A DNA stretch of 64,000 bases from Sinohyriopsis cumingii. Its lineage: Eukaryota > Mollusca > Bivalvia > Unionida > Unionidae. Positions 11,900 to 25,187 of the stretch are shown piece by piece. The position numbers were made by a program, and so were the translations under genes. Positions within the stretch are counted from its first letter, which is position 1, and every line of letters starts with the position of its first letter. The stretch covers positions 77,435,677-77,499,676 of the forward strand of contig CM068827.1 of NCBI GenBank assembly GCA_028554795.2. Reading direction: 5' to 3'. The notes beneath the pieces were generated by a model. That model saw only the letters and a program-made list of their open reading frames with translations, made no database searches and was not told the origin of the DNA.

Positions 11900-14800
11900 C
11901 GTTCTCTTTATTTTAAGTCAAATATACATGTAGTAAAAGAAACTTGAGATGAACTCTTATGAAAGACAAAATGTATATTTGAAACAAAATATTTCTATAC
12001 ACGTGAAAGTACACCTGCTATTCAATTGTCTTTTTATTTAACGTGCCTGATGTCAATATTATATTCTTGCAACAACAAACTATAGCTTAATAATCTCTGA
12101 TGTTTGTTTTCATCTTGCCGATGAAAGTAAAGGGGTTGCGATCATTAAACACAATAATGGAGAAGGAGCTGATTTAAAGCAGACTTCAAAGTTTTGTAAT
12201 AAAAATATCAAACCCAAACATTACTTCTCGACTGTGGAATAATTTCTCTGGTGTTTATTTAATTTCTTAAAAAAATAGCACACTAGATGGTCTACACCAT
12301 TTTTGCCTTCTTGAATCAATACCGCTCCAACCCCAACATCACTTGCATTAACAGACAATTTATATGATTAACTAAAATTTGGAGCTGTAAGAAATGGTGT
12401 ACTCATAAGTATGGCCTTTAACTTATCAAAGCCTCCTGACATTTTTTAAACCAATGAAACTAGTTCTTCCTGCTCAATAAATTTGTCAGAGGTTCGGCAG
12501 TTATGGACAAATTGGAACAAAATTTCCTATAATATCCAGTCATACCTAAAAATTGCATCAGTTGCTTTTTAATGAAAGACACAGGGAATTCTGAGATAGC
12601 TTTGACCTTAGCGACTATAGGTTTAACTTGTCCATGTCCCACGATATGTTCTAGAAATGTAACATGCACGGCAAAACTCACTTTTGGAAAAGTTTATTGT
12701 CAAATTTGTATCAGTGAAACGCTTAAGGAATTTCCGAATTGTGGCTAAATGATCTTTCCAGCTGTCGTTGTAGATGATGATATCATCGATGCAAGCACCA
12801 CAATTATCTAGACCATATGTAATCATGTTCACTAAACGTTAAAATGTATTAGGTGAACATTTCATTCCAAACAGCATCACTTTATATTGATAAAGTCCAT
12901 CTGGAGTTACGAATACCGAAATTCGTTTGCTCTTTCCGTCAGTAGAATTTGCCAAAATCCTTTCAGAAGGTCAGATTTGGTGACATACCTTGCATTTCCA
13001 ATTTTATCATTGCATTCATCGATTCTTGTTAATGGAAATGAATCTGTTTTAGTCACACTGTTCACCTTTCTATAATCAGTGCACATGCGGAAAGTATTAT
13101 CTGGTTTCGGAACAAGTATACATGGTGAACTCTATGAAATCATTCTCTAGCAAATGCTGAATTTCTTTTTTCAAACATTCCTGTTTGAGACGGTTCATCC
13201 TGTTCGGGTGTTGTTTCATAGGTGTGGAATTAACAATTTCAATGTCATGATAAATGTTATCTGTTCTTGTATGAGCATCTGGAAATATGTACTCACTTGT
13301 TTTAGCGCATTCTTTTCTTGTTGCTGCAATTGTGAAAGTGTCTGATCTAGATTATTCATAATTTCCAAATTTAGAAGATTTATTAGTCCAAAATCATTGC
13401 ATTCCATTGCTTAAACTCTCGCTGAATGAGACAGGTACAACTAAATTAATTGCATGATTAACCTGGCTATCTCTCTCAACATACTCCTTTAACATATTTA
13501 TAAAGCAAATTTGTTTTTCTTTTCGCCTCCCAGAAGTATTGATTCTTTCATTTAAATCATTGACTTTCTTTTCAACTGTGTAAGGACTATACTATTTAGC
13601 CGATAGAGGATTTTGCGGCACGGGCAAGAGAGCCAGCACTCAATCACCAGGCTGAAAATTAATTTTTTTCGTACCTTAATTTCATTTTCGACTGAGTAGA
13701 GTGCAGATTAGTTCTTGCAGTCTCATAAGACTTATCGACTCACACATTATGGTCCACAAGTATTGGTTACCCGACTTGGTCTTAGGTAAGGGACCGTCAC
13801 ATTCTACCATTATTCTGCTAAATGGTATGTCCAATGCAGGAATAGGTTCAGGTGGAGCCTTAAGTATCTTCTGATTGGGTTTTCCTACCATTTGACAAGT
13901 GTGACAAGATCTGCAGTATATACAAACATCACTTTTAATTTTTTGCCAGTAGAAACTATTCAGGATCTTGTGATTAGTCTTATTAATAACTAAATGATCA
14001 GCTATAAGGGTTTCATGGGTCAGACTAATAATTTCCTGTCTGCACGATTTTCGAACTACAGTTTGATATTCACTGACCACTCATCACCAGCATGTACCTC
14101 AAGTGGTCTCCATGTTTGCATAAGAATCCAATTTTTAACGAAATAACAGGTACTTCTGTGGCTTCAGTTTCACTAATGGCCCTTTGAAACAAACAGATCT
14201 CATGATCATTTTCCTGTTTGACGACAAGTGATTATCGTTTGTCACCCTGATTCGAATAAAAAGAATGAGTAGTTAAAAGAGGATCAATGTGATCAATACC
14301 TTCTGATTGATCCAAACGTGGAGTAAAAGTGACTTCATCAAAGCCTAATCAATACTTGTGTCAGCTAAAGGAATACTTTCCAAATCAGCATCATTATAAA
14401 GAGCTTTGCCAAAACTCTAGTAACTGCACAAGCTGGAGAAAAACCAGGGAATTCTTTTTCAATAGGATCAACTTTCTGATCCAAAGAAGGTTTGTCAGTT
14501 ACAAGTGGATTAACAACAATCTTATCTCCAGCTAGGCCATTGCCTAGTAACAAATAAATGCCTTTAATGGGTAAAGTAGACACTGTTCCGACTTTCACAG
14601 GTCCTGAGACTAAGTCTGATGACAACTTTACACAATGGAGAGTAACAGTAAAAAAGTCACACTCTACTCCTTGAATAAGAGCACCCTTATTAAAAGAAGA
14701 CTTCTTAGAAAAAGACAAAGTACCTGATAATAAAAGACTCTGAGAGGCTCATGTGTCCCTTAAAATTTTAATAGGGAAATGATTGGATGAATCACTCATG

Positions 14801-15190
14801 AGTGATATAGAACCCTTCAACATGAACGGTTTATAATTCTCCATAATAAACTCAGACTGGGGTTTGTTAGACCCAACAAATGTATTGTTTTCAATACATG
14901 ACCGTGACCTTGACCTCTTAGAGATAAGAGCATTTGGAACATGTCAGTCTTGATCATGTTGCTTATTAGTAAATTTGTTGCAATCAGAAATAACCTGCCC
15001 TTTCTTCTTCCAATAGGTACACATAGGAATAGATAAGGATTTCTGATCAATCTTATCAAAAACTTGATTTTGAAAAGTTACATAAAGTTAGAAATAACAT
15101 AAAACGAAATAATAATGTAAACAAAATTATCAGGTCAGGCAGAAATGAACTCAGTTTTGAACAAGGTCAAGTCTAGCATCCAATGTTACA
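11900..15190 (-). pseudogene. Ty3/Gypsy relic, copy 2 (protease, integrase, RT, RNase H)
   Basis: Minus-strand domains in order: zinc-knuckle region relic (15060-14820), protease-like segment (14718-14365, I-Q-G-V-E-C-D-F and L-L-G-N-G-L-A), integrase zinc-binding and catalytic start (14080-13682; H-x3-H-like D-H-L-V-I-N-K-T-N-H, C-x2-C in C-H-T-C-Q-M-V-G-K, then V-E-C-D-G-P-L-P), RT (about 13100-12460; T-K-T-D-S-F-P, L-L-K-G-F-W-Q, and the active-site D-D in C-I-D-D-I-I-I near 12785), RNase H (about 12400-12050; N-A-S-D-V-G-V-G-A-V). Many stops and frameshifts. The order protease-integrase-RT-RNase H differs from ordinary Gypsy and fits Gmr1-like elements. A fragment of the LTR end lies at 15105-15190. 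Confidence 0.82.
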
Positions 15191-15202
15191 TTACAAAAGC
15201 AT

Positions 15203-15337
15203 GCTTGTACCACAGGGGCTCGTATCGTTGCTTACTATTGACCTGTCATACATGTACTATATAATAACTACAGTTTTACATAGTACATGTGTGACAGGTC
15301 AATTGTAAGCAACGATACGAGCCCCTGTGGCTTGTAC
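15203..15337. mobile_element. hAT-like MITE with 8-bp target duplication
   Basis: The element itself is 15211-15329 (119 bp). It is nearly one long palindrome: CACAGGGGCTCGTATCGTTG at the left returns as its reverse complement at the right, with arms of about 50 bp and a short loop around 15263-15277. It is flanked by identical 8-bp sequences GCTTGTAC (15203-15210 and 15330-15337). An 8-bp target duplication with CAGGGG-type ends is the hallmark of hAT transposons. No protein fits inside, so it would have moved with a transposase from elsewhere. Confidence 0.88.
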
Positions 15338-16610
15338 TGGATTATTCTGTCAATAACTCATGTTGCAAACTTGGCAAACATAGCTCACAGTGACTTGCAT
15401 CATTCTTAGATATAATGCATACTGTAGAATAAAGATTGGTTTTTGATTTAATCTACATGCAATTTAGGTGCTGGAGATACTACAAAATGCCACACCATTA
15501 TAGGGGTGGGGGTGGGTCTTGTATCGTTGGTTAGGGCAGTTTACCTATAAATAATATCAGGTACAGATAAAATACCCCCAGGACAACACCCACCTTCTAC
15601 CCCCTAAAAATAAAAGACAGGACATAATTCCCTACCCCAGTATAAATTTATCCCCTTTTAAACTTTTTTTATCCAACACAAATATACATCTTTTTGTGTT
15701 GCCATGGACTATTTGATTCTGAAGCTTAGTGTGGGCCTTCTTTGAGTAGATAAATGAAATTTTGTGTGCGTCTTAGATGTTAGATCATAACTATAACAGA
15801 TAAGGAGATTAAGATGCCTAATGATATAAGGACTTATTGCACGCACATGTGTTTTTCACTTTTATAAGCATCATTACACACACTTTTAATCCATTGCATT
15901 AAATCCTTCAGCTGTTCTTTGACTCTTGCATTTTTAAAGTATACCATATCCATTGGAAATACAGTATTCCTAGCATAGAGATAGACTAAGAATTGCGTTT
16001 ATTGTATTTGACTATTATTTTGTGAATTACATAAAATGTGAGCCATAATGTTATTGTATAAACATGAAATTCCATAATTAAATTAATTATTTTTCTTTTT
16101 TCCCCCCTATCCCGTCTTAAAATAGTTTAGTATATTTCTGACAGTTTAAAAAGTTAAAAAAACTTGTTCTGGCGGAGGGGATTATGTCCTATCCTTCATT
16201 TCTTTGTGGGGATTTTATCCTACACCCAAATAACATAATGGTTATTATATATAATTTGTCAGTAAATTGTAAGCAATGAATATGTGTATGTGGTGCCAGG
16301 AATGATAAAGTTTCTCACATCAGAAAAATGGCAGTAAAATTTTAGTTGTAGGTAGTGGGAATTTTTTACACTTAATCCCAATAATACAGTGTAATGTGTC
16401 CATCCTGATATTAATGTTGTATGGGTCTTTCTTATAAAATAAACAGTGTTGAGTAGCATGTTCCCTGATTGACTGACAGGGTAATTAGATGCCAAATTTT
16501 CAATAATATCTCTAACACTCTGAAGCCCATATTGCCACTTCTCCATAGAATAAAGTATACTTGCTAGTCTGACTGTGCCTACTCTGAAGTATATTTTATG
16601 ATGGAGACCG
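15338..16610. other. No gene seen
   Basis: AT-rich DNA with C-rich patches around 15490-15660. Nothing coding is recognisable on either strand. Confidence 0.5.
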
Positions 16611-16611
16611 C

Positions 16612-16920
16612 TCCGGTGACCTAAGTGGTTAGAGTATCTGCCTCGGATGCTGGAGGTAGTGGGTTTGAACCCAAGCTGAGTCATAATAAAGACTTATATA
16701 AATGGTAATAGCAGCTGCCTTGCTTGGCGCTCAGCATTAAGACGTTAGTGTTTGGACTGGTTGGCCTGGTGTCAGGAGAATATGTCTGAGTGGGACATGT
16801 CTGTGGCATGATGCTCCATTGCTAGACATCACTATAAAATGCCACACTGCAGACATCAGAGCGATATGACAAATATGTTAAAGCTACATTGAAAATGTGA
16901 ATCACACACACACACACATT
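16612..16920 (+). mobile_element. tRNA-derived SINE, family A, copy 1
   Basis: The head has pol III promoter boxes: a box A-like segment (GACCTAAGTGGTTAGAGTAT) and box B (GGGTTTGAACCC). A body of about 240 bp follows, shared with copies at 21338-21655 and 33598-33915 (GCTGCCTTGCTTGGCGCTCA, CATGATGC, CTAGACATCA, CACACTGCAGACAT), ending in a CA-rich tail. The head is not a functional tRNA gene. Confidence 0.85.
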
Positions 16921-17459
16921 TGCAAGTTCCATTTACATACACTTTAGTTGTTGAAATGTGATGGGTGTCTAGGGATGCCAAAGTCAGTTGTATTTGGGGT
17001 ATCAGTGCCCATAGAAACATTTTTCAGACACTGGACCAGGGCTGGTGACTTTTTATAAAAATGTGCTCAAAATTTACCTATTTTTAAACTATTATTTGTC
17101 ACACAGGGTTGAAACGGCTGTACTTCAAATATGAAAAGAAAACAATGTCATATTAAATTGACTTTTGTATTTTTAAAGATCTCAAAATATTTCAAATAAA
17201 GCAATGTTTTCCTCCAGGTCCTGATGTCAGCCATTGTCCAGTGGTAGATAGTAGCAAGTCATTGTTACCATCTAGGTGGCACCACCGCTACTGGTCCATC
17301 AATTACCTTTGTGGTTACCTTCATTCATAAACAAAGAAAACATTTCCTAGATTGAATTATGAAGTTACAATTTCTTTAATTATTAGAGTATGTGTTGAAA
17401 AGGGTGCTGATCTGAGTTCCATTATTGTTGTCACAGCATCGATCGATCTTAAAAGCTTT
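16921..17459. other. No gene seen
   Basis: AT-rich intergenic DNA with no coding similarity that I recognise. Confidence 0.5.
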
Positions 17460-18170
17460 TTATCATTAATCCTCCATAGCAAATAGTTTTGTGACAATGG
17501 TGCTGTTCACAAATCCAATATGGCTATCATAGCAGCCATTTTGAGAAATTTGTCATCACTGCTCCTGCTAAATGGATTTCTTATTAACATGGGGATTTTA
17601 CTAAAAACTTAAGGTGTCTAATGAAAATAATGCCACTGTGACCATTTTAATGTTCATATCAGCATGGTGTTTTAACTGAAAGACTTATAATGTCTAGTTG
17701 GTCATAAATGACAATGATGCTAAACTGACCGCCCAATGGTCATTTGGAAATTCTTGCTCTACTCTTCAATGAAAAGTCATTTTGACGTGGGTATTCGTCA
17801 GAAGAGTTCTTCTTATGTCTAGATGTTCCTGAATGAAAACCATACAAACTGACCCACAGTATGACCACCATGCTGGCCATGTTGAAAGTGTCATTATCTC
17901 TGCTCCTCTTAAATGGATGGCTATATCAACATAGGGTTTTCACCGATAGACTTCTTATGATACCTAGCTGTTTTTAAGTGAAAATATTGCCGTTGGTAGA
18001 TCCAATATTGATGTTGCAATGGCTGTCTTGAAAATGCTGCCATTGGTAGATCCAATATTGATGTTAAAATGGCTGTCTTGAAAATATTGCTGTCACTAAA
18101 CCCCTCCACCCCCACCCCCCAGCATGGATGATTATATTGTCATCAGGATTTCACTAAAAGACTTTTAATG
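17460..18170. repeat. Diverged ~150-bp repeat array
   Basis: Successive degraded copies of a unit containing ATGGC..CATCTTGAAAAT, then CTCCT..AAATGGATG, CATATCAACATGGGGTTTTCAC, AAAAGACTT and GTCTAG..GGT. The same unit recurs at about 39110-39850 and 40825-41010. A sharper local duplication of about 53 bp (TTGGTAGATCCAATATTGAT) lies at about 17985-18090. Confidence 0.7.
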
Positions 18171-18175
18171 TTGTC

Positions 18176-18560
18176 TTGTTACAACTCTATGGTCTTCAAC
18201 TAAGTAAAAGAAAAGATAAAAAAAAAGTTTTGTAAAATTCAACAAATAATTTATTTCCTTTGAATAAAAGGAACTTAAAAGTATTGTGAATTAAATCCCA
18301 AATAGTCCTAAAAATTCTATCACATTTCCAAAAGTGTGATGTTCCAAATGAATTCCAGTGGTGTTCCAAATAAATTCCAATCTTGCTTGTTCTGATGTTT
18401 GAATGGTCTTGAATTTGTGAATTTGCAGATGGTCTTGCGGTTTCAAATTGATGTAATCTAGAATATGTCCTTGAATAAATTCACAATAATCCTTAAAGAG
18501 TGATTTTATCTTAAAGTCAATGGGCACTTTGTAATTTCAATGAATACTGGTAATTAAAAT
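18176..18560 (-). mobile_element. LTR fragment of the Gmr1-like family
   Basis: On the minus strand it ends in AAGACCATAGAGTTGTAACA, matching the end of the plus-strand copy at 23809. It shares GTGAATTTATTCAAGGACAT and GGACTATTTGGGATTTAATT with the other copies. The outer part is missing or too diverged to define. Confidence 0.7.
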
Positions 18561-19854
18561 AACTAATAATTGAACACTATTAAAAGACCGATTCCACTAC
18601 AGATGTTAAGATAGGAATAGTAATTCTAATTTAAACAACATTACATGTATGATGTATATACCTTCCCTCTCGACTTATGTTGCAATCAACCATTTTCTGG
18701 AAATAGTCTGTCATCTTACTAGAATTTCCATCAAATTCGTATAAATAAAAAGGTCAGGTCTGTTTAAATAAATATCAGCAAGCTGTCAGGAAAAGGGCAG
18801 GCAGACCGTGTTTTTCTGAGGGGAATACCAATGCCCTGAATTCACATCCAAGTTAACATGTTTACAAACAAAATTAGATTATCTTAAAGCACAATCCCAC
18901 AATTACTATTTAATATCTTCTTTACAAAATGACCCATAACAATGTATAATCATTAAAAACAATATAGATATATATAGATATATATAACAGTCTACTTAGT
19001 CTTAACCAAAAAAATGGTATTGTATTAAATTCCTGGAAATTCTTCTCATTCAGAAAAGCATCAATCCATTCTAGGGACTCTTGTTATTTTTATTGTAGGA
19101 ACAGTAGTATTTGTTGTTATAGTAGAGAGATCGTTGTTGTTGTTATTTTCTGGAATGAGACAAGGAATTTTGTGCATGAAAATTAGATGTTACTCAGGAG
19201 TTGCTCTTATTTTTGCATAGTATACTCCCAGCAAGAGAAAAAAATACTTAGATCAAAAAACATAATTAAAATGGGTGCTGCACTATGAATTTTTCTTTTG
19301 TATATCCAAGTAGGAAAAGGTGCAGTTTGGATCTTCCAACTCACCTCTTTTGAAAACGCAAATAAAAAGTGAGGGATTCTTCCTTAATTTATATTGAAAT
19401 ATTTTTCCAGTGATAAACTAGTTGCAATTGGATTTCTTTACATGATAATTAAGTGTTGATAGTTTTTAATCAGTATATTGCTGCATTAATTGGCATCATC
19501 CTTTCATTTGTTAGAATCACAGATGTGAGCATGAAAACCTCAACCAGTGAGCTGTTTTTACAATTTTAATTTAATAATTGCCATAGCTGAACTTAAAACT
19601 ACATTATGCCTGACATTTGGAATGAATATAACTTGGATAGTTTCAACATTTAAATTCAAAGACTAATGAGTTTCAACATTTATTGAAATTCAAAGATTAA
19701 TAAGTTTTGACATGTCAGAAGTGGTTCATATAAAAAATGGTAGCTACTTGAAATTTTGGAAACAAGAAGTAAATGATGTAACAATCCTATTTGTATCAAA
19801 CTGGCTGACTGTGAAAAAAATTTTGCATTATTAATTATTTTACAAATTCTGTGG
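18561..19854. other. No gene seen
   Basis: AT-rich DNA. Short TATATAGA repeats lie near 18965-18985. No coding similarity. Confidence 0.5.
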
Positions 19855-20105
19855 GGCCCCAAGTGGCATAGTGGTCTAAAACGCTCACCATTATGGATCA
19901 CTGCCATCTCACCTCTGTCTGCGTGGGTTTGAGTCTCAGTCTCGGCCAGTGTGGGTATGTGAGAAAGCTTGCCAGTAGCTTCTCATGGGTCGGTGGTTCT
20001 TTCTGGGGTTTTCCCGGGTTCTTCCTCCACCATTTATAATAGCCGCCATGTATAGCCTATCTTGTGCTCAAAAATGGCATTAAACCCTATAACAACAACA
20101 ACAAA
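19855..20105 (+). mobile_element. tRNA-derived SINE, family B, copy 1
   Basis: Starts GGGGCCCCAAGTGGCATAGT with a box A-like segment and a box B-like GTGGGTTTGAGTCTC. The body contains GTGAGAAAGCTTGCCAGTAG and GGTTTTCCCGGGT, and the tail GGCATTAAACCCTATAACAA ends in a CAA repeat. A second copy with the same landmarks lies at 42594-42822. Confidence 0.82.
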
Positions 20106-21337
20106 TTCCATATTTCATTGCGGGCTGCAGGAAATAATTCCATGGGCCATCAGTTTGAGACGTCTGGACTAGATACGTGTAAACTGTACCTTCTTGCAAT
20201 GCATGGTAATCTTAATGTTTCTTCTTATAGTTTTTATACAACAACCATGTGATAATATTATATGTGCACCTGTTTTCCAGTCTGCTTGTTCTTTATTTTG
20301 GTTACCAAACTGTTTGATCAGCATGCCTTTGGGAAGAATCTGATTAATTTTAGGTATCAAAAGTCAGGGTGACTAGGACTGAAAGACTGAAGATGGTTAT
20401 CTACATGTATACTCACTGCCTTGACCAAACCATGTAAATGGCTCACATACGAGATGAGAAAGGCACTAACTGATTGAGAGAGAATGCCCCGCTTCTTACA
20501 TGGTGCCTTTGTTGGTTATTGTTATCTAGGAGATGATCGACCATGGTGTTATTGCCTGGATTGAGTAAATAACAATGTCAAATATGAAATTAATGGATGG
20601 AATAACAGAGATCTGAGCAGAGATACAGAATAGAACAACACAAGCCCCCCCCCCCCCCCATGTAAAATATAACAATTTAATCAATTACATAAACAATATG
20701 AAATTAAACATGACATTTGAATGATGCACTTTCTCTTAGAAATAGAATGAATTCAAAATTTTTAAGAAGTGCAATTATCCATTCTGTTATACCAATAAAA
20801 CAAATTTGATCATAGAGTCGAGTGAACAATAAAACTCATTACTTAGCATGCCGTCATAACCTGTTTGTGTCTCCTTCCAAATTCAGTGTTTGCGAGAGAT
20901 CAGAGTTGCTGTATTCCTTTTTCTCTTTTCTCTCTCTCTCTCCAGCCTCTTTTGGGTCTTCAGCCATAACCTGGTTGTCTGTTCTCTTTCCCCACTGTGT
21001 GGTTTACATATAGAACTCTTTTCCCCTTATGCTTTCCAAGACACACTCTCTTTTCTATGACTGAATGTCTTCATGTCCCTCACTTCCAGACACCCATCCC
21101 TTGGACAATGTTTTAATGAGAAAAGATACTTGCTGTTTTTCTTGGAGTGGGGCATCCACTTCCTCAGAAAAACTTGAACTGCCAAAATGTTTGGGGAAAA
21201 AAATACTTAAACATTGAATTTTGTCATGGAAGCACACCCCTCATTTAACTTAGTTTGAATAATTCTCTCTGGTCCGCCTTTATTGATAACTATTCAGGAA
21301 AAACTAATTTTTGACACTTGTTTCCAAATGGCACTAG
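20106..21337. other. No gene seen
   Basis: Intergenic DNA with a C homopolymer near 20645-20659 and a CT-rich patch near 20915-20945. Confidence 0.5.
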
Positions 21338-21655
21338 ACTGCTCCAGTGGCCTAGTTGTTAGAGTGTCCACCTCAGATGCAGGAATTTGAGGGATCGAAC
21401 CCCAGCAGAGTCATACGAAAGACTTATAAAAATGGTTCGAATGGCTGCCTTGCTAGGTGCTTAGCATTAAGAGGTTAGTGTTAGGACTGGTCGACCTCCT
21501 ATAATGTAACTGGGTGGGACATTATGCTACATGTCTGCGGCATGATACCCTAGTGCTAGACATCACTATAAACTTCTGTACTGCAGAACTGTAGCGATAT
21601 GACTGTAAAAATGTGAATGCTACATTAAAATTCCAAATCATATGCACACAATCCA
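21338..21655 (+). mobile_element. tRNA-derived SINE, family A, copy 2
   Basis: Box A-like GGCCTAGTTGTTAGAGTGTC and box B-like GGATCGAACCCCAG, then the same body as the copies at 16612 and 33598 (AGACTTATAAAAATGGT, TTAAGAGGTTAGTGTTAGGA, GCTAGACATCACTATAAA). Confidence 0.85.
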
Positions 21656-23214
21656 AATGGCACAGAACTGTCTCTGGTTTGTCTCTCCGCTATCGTTTCT
21701 ATTCACTTAACCCCACATTAATGTTGCCTCTTCTATATCTCTGACCATTATTCCAGCAGGTACTAATTAAAAATCAATCATGCCCTATCCCATGCAGCAG
21801 AGCATCCCATCCTTCACAGGCAGTGATTTATTGCAGGCCAAGCCTATACACTAAAGTTAATTGTTACATGTCACCTTGACCGCAACAAGATTCGACTCAG
21901 TTATGGTACAATAATCCTCTTCCAAAATTCATACTGTTACTTTGATTTTGTAGTCAGTAGTCAGGGTCACTGACCACTTAGGGAAATATAGTTTACTGAC
22001 AATATCTTCTGCTCTTTGTTACCTACTATAAAACAGAGATTGTGGATGTCATGCATTTGAGACTAAAGACACCTATTGATTTTGGGGCAAAGATCCCCAA
22101 ATACAGTTTCAACAAATTACTTTAAGTACTCTACAACCTAATTTGACCAAATTTTGTGGATGACTCACATTTTAGACAAGGAATACATCTATTGATTTTG
22201 GTGCTTTTGAGTTCAAACTCCAAGGTCACTTTGACTTAAAGAATATATATTACCAGTCTTGACACATTTGAACTTGAGATCTGCATCCCATACTGTGGTC
22301 AGAATTATTTGTTGGCTTGCATTTCATGCTATAAACAAAGAACTGTTTTAATATTGGAGTCAAATGGGCACAGTTACTCCATGAAGAAAACTGGGTTGAC
22401 TGTGTAAAAAAGGAAAACTTCATTTATTTCTGTGACCAAAAGTGTCAGTTGATTGCATTTGAGTTGAGAAAGATGAGGTATTTGATAATACAGTAGGTAA
22501 ATACTTTAGGGTGCCACCCACCATAATGGAGGTATGAGGGCTGCTACTAATTCTTGGGGAATGCACTGATGGATGCTCATAATTGTGGGAATGGGTGTTT
22601 GGTGTACCATTTATGGTACTTATGTGCCTGATAGCAAAATGAAACTTAGACCACATATCTCAGAACATGATCAAGTGGATTATTTCTACCAACCATGCTT
22701 TATTGTTTGTCAGAAGCAAGATGTAGCCTTTTAAGGAGTTAAGAATGGTTTTGCATTTCTAATGAAAAAGTAAAGTGTCCTATAATTTCAGCCATATTTG
22801 GAGATGTTTCCATGAAAACTTTTACAAAATATAGCATGGGACATCTGTCACATTGCCATATGAAACATACTTTGCATAATTTCAGGATCATATGGAATTG
22901 AAACCAAGGCATGCAAAATATCTTGCCTACTCAAGATGTTAGAATAAAGGCCTAGTGTGATGTCTGGTGCAGGAAATTGAGGCTTCTTCTGCAAATAAAA
23001 TGGCATGGCAGACTTTGGGTGAATCAGTAACTAATGACAGTTTTCAAATTTGGCCAGAAATGTTTGTTGTGTTTTTGCTGTTGTAAACAACATATTACAT
23101 TACTAAGTCTTGTTTGTGATTTTAGTTTATATATTAACATAATTATCACTTAGAGATAAACATGTTTACAGATGTTGAGTTACAGGTCTGTTTTCTTTTT
23201 AAATTAAGAATGTT
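21656..23214. other. No gene seen
   Basis: AT-rich intergenic DNA; I recognise no protein, RNA or repeat family. Confidence 0.5.
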
Positions 23215-23809
23215 CTGGAAGTAACCTTGTTTATGAATTTAATGGGAAAATTAACTTTTGACCCTCATCTTGGTTCTGTTATTGTGTCTTGGCTTTGTTC
23301 TATATATATATATTTTTTTTTTTTTGTTTGTTGTTTACTTCAGAATGATTCATTCCATATCTTAACATCAGTCTAGTTGAGTCTGTTGTGTTCAATTATA
23401 TTTTGTGAAGATTTAATTTATTTATTTCAATTATTGATTGTAATTACAAAGTGCTCTTTGATTTTAGGACTAAATTATTATCTTGGAATTACTGTGAATT
23501 TATTCAAGGACATTTTGGATTATATTGTTGTGTTACATCAAGACTGTCAGGACATCCACACTATTCCACATCAGTGCATTCAATATCGAATTTCTTTTGG
23601 AATACTACTGGAATTCATTTGAAATACTTGATACCCACTGGACTTTAGAACTTTTTGGGACTATTTGGGATGTAATTCACATTAGTGTAAGTTCCTGTTA
23701 AACTTCCACTTTGTATTCTAGGGAAATAAATTATCTGTTGAATTTTATGAAAAACTTGTTGGTTTTGACTATATTCTGATACTTAGTTTAAGACCATAGA
23801 GTCATAACA
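23215..23809 (+). mobile_element. Solo LTR of the Gmr1-like family
   Basis: Plus-strand copy with the landmarks ACTTTTGACCCTCAT, GTGAATTTATTCAAGGACAT, GGACTATTTGGGATGTAATT, GGGAAATAAATTA and the end AAGACCATAGAGTCATAACA. No coding region follows, so it is best read as a solo LTR. The left edge is approximate. Confidence 0.7.
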
Positions 23810-24974
23810 CCAGTCAGTGCTGTGTTTGGGGTGTAAAAAAGATGTACAATACTGGTATAATGTAGTGCCATTTTTCTTTGCATATAACCTAGTACTTGTA
23901 TACTTTTTTATAATTATGAATTTATAAAAGAAAATGCAGCTAGACTGCACTGGTTGCAAATTGCCATATTGGTTCTTTTAATTACATTGGAAATAAATTA
24001 AGGATGCCGAGTTTCTCTTAAACAGGTTTAACATATTGTTGCCAGGGGGAGGAGGATCAGATCCCTTGCAAAGTTGTGATTATAACAGTTTATGGCCATG
24101 AAATTAATTCTAACTCAGTTGTTTTTGCACGATTTTGTAACTGGCAATATTCTGTGCCCAAAGTTTAAGCATGTCAGTGCAGATTAACATTACATGCATA
24201 CAAGTTTTGTTTTTATCTGTTTATAACAGCTTGAACTCACGAGACAACATTGTGGCATGCAGATGTAGAAATATCTATTACAGTGTGAACTGTGTAGCCA
24301 TTAATCAAAGAACTTCAGGTACAATAGAACAATGCATTGCAAGTCTCTCAGATTTTGCTTTTCACACAAGATTCATGTAGAGCTTAAAGAAAAAAAGAAA
24401 ACTGATAGCACAATGACTAGGCTCCCTCTAAATCAAGATTGTGCCTCTCTTGTAAGCTACCTGTCTGATCTGTTCACAAAAGATGCTATATAATTTGCCT
24501 GAAAGAAACCTTGATCCATTTGTCGCAATTATGCATTTGCACAAAAATTTCAAAGTACAGGTATAGTAGTCAAATTTATCCCCTTCTGAAAGTTTTGCCA
24601 GAGGGAAACAACAGGCTAGCAAATTCTTTCCCCCTCCAGCTGAAAGTGTCCCCCCATGGGAAAGAATTGGCTAGGTGATTCTCCCCCCCTCCACCAATTA
24701 CACCATTAGAACAATTAAATAGGAAAACTAAGTTTATAAAAACAGATACTAACTTATTTTAAGAATTTTATAAGAACAAATCCCTGCCCCCCCCCAATAA
24801 ATATAGTTGTTTTTAAAACCAACCATATTAAAAAAAATATTTATGTTACAACCTTCCATTCTTCATTGAGGGGTTATATGTTTTTCTTATTTTGTTTGGA
24901 TTTTATTATTAATTAGAATATAAGATGAGGAAATATAACTATTTTAAGGTCTCACTTGGAAGAAATATGATTGT
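23810..24974. other. No gene seen
   Basis: AT-rich DNA with C-rich patches near 24590-24700 and 24780-24796. No coding similarity. Confidence 0.5.
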
Positions 24975-24979
24975 CCCAA

Positions 24980-25175
24980 TGTTGTGTTATTGTGTTAAAA
25001 CATAAGATGAGACGTCGTGTTCTAACTATCAATACTTTAATATATACAAGTGACTACTGTGAGGTCTTAATACAGAGTGCTATGAAAGAGGCAGACGCCT
25101 GTAGATAGTACCAGTGGAGCTATGACTCATGCACAGAGGGTTCTGATTGGTCAGTTACACATGTATAATGTTACA
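24980..25175 (-). repeat. 3' LTR of the Gypsy element
   Basis: 196 bp, reading TGTAACATTATACATG...CACAACA on the minus strand. It matches the other LTR at 195 of 196 positions by eye. Confidence 0.95.
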
Positions 25176-25187
25176 TCTCTCTTCTTA
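25176..25187 (-). promoter_or_regulatory. Polypurine tract
   Basis: On the minus strand the bases just before the 3' LTR read GAAGAGAGA within GTAAGAAGAGAGA. This is the expected plus-strand primer position of an LTR element. Confidence 0.7.

Noticed and set aside
16620-16690. tRNA gene
   Set aside because: Box A and B are present but the cloverleaf is broken and the segment is the head of a repeated SINE.
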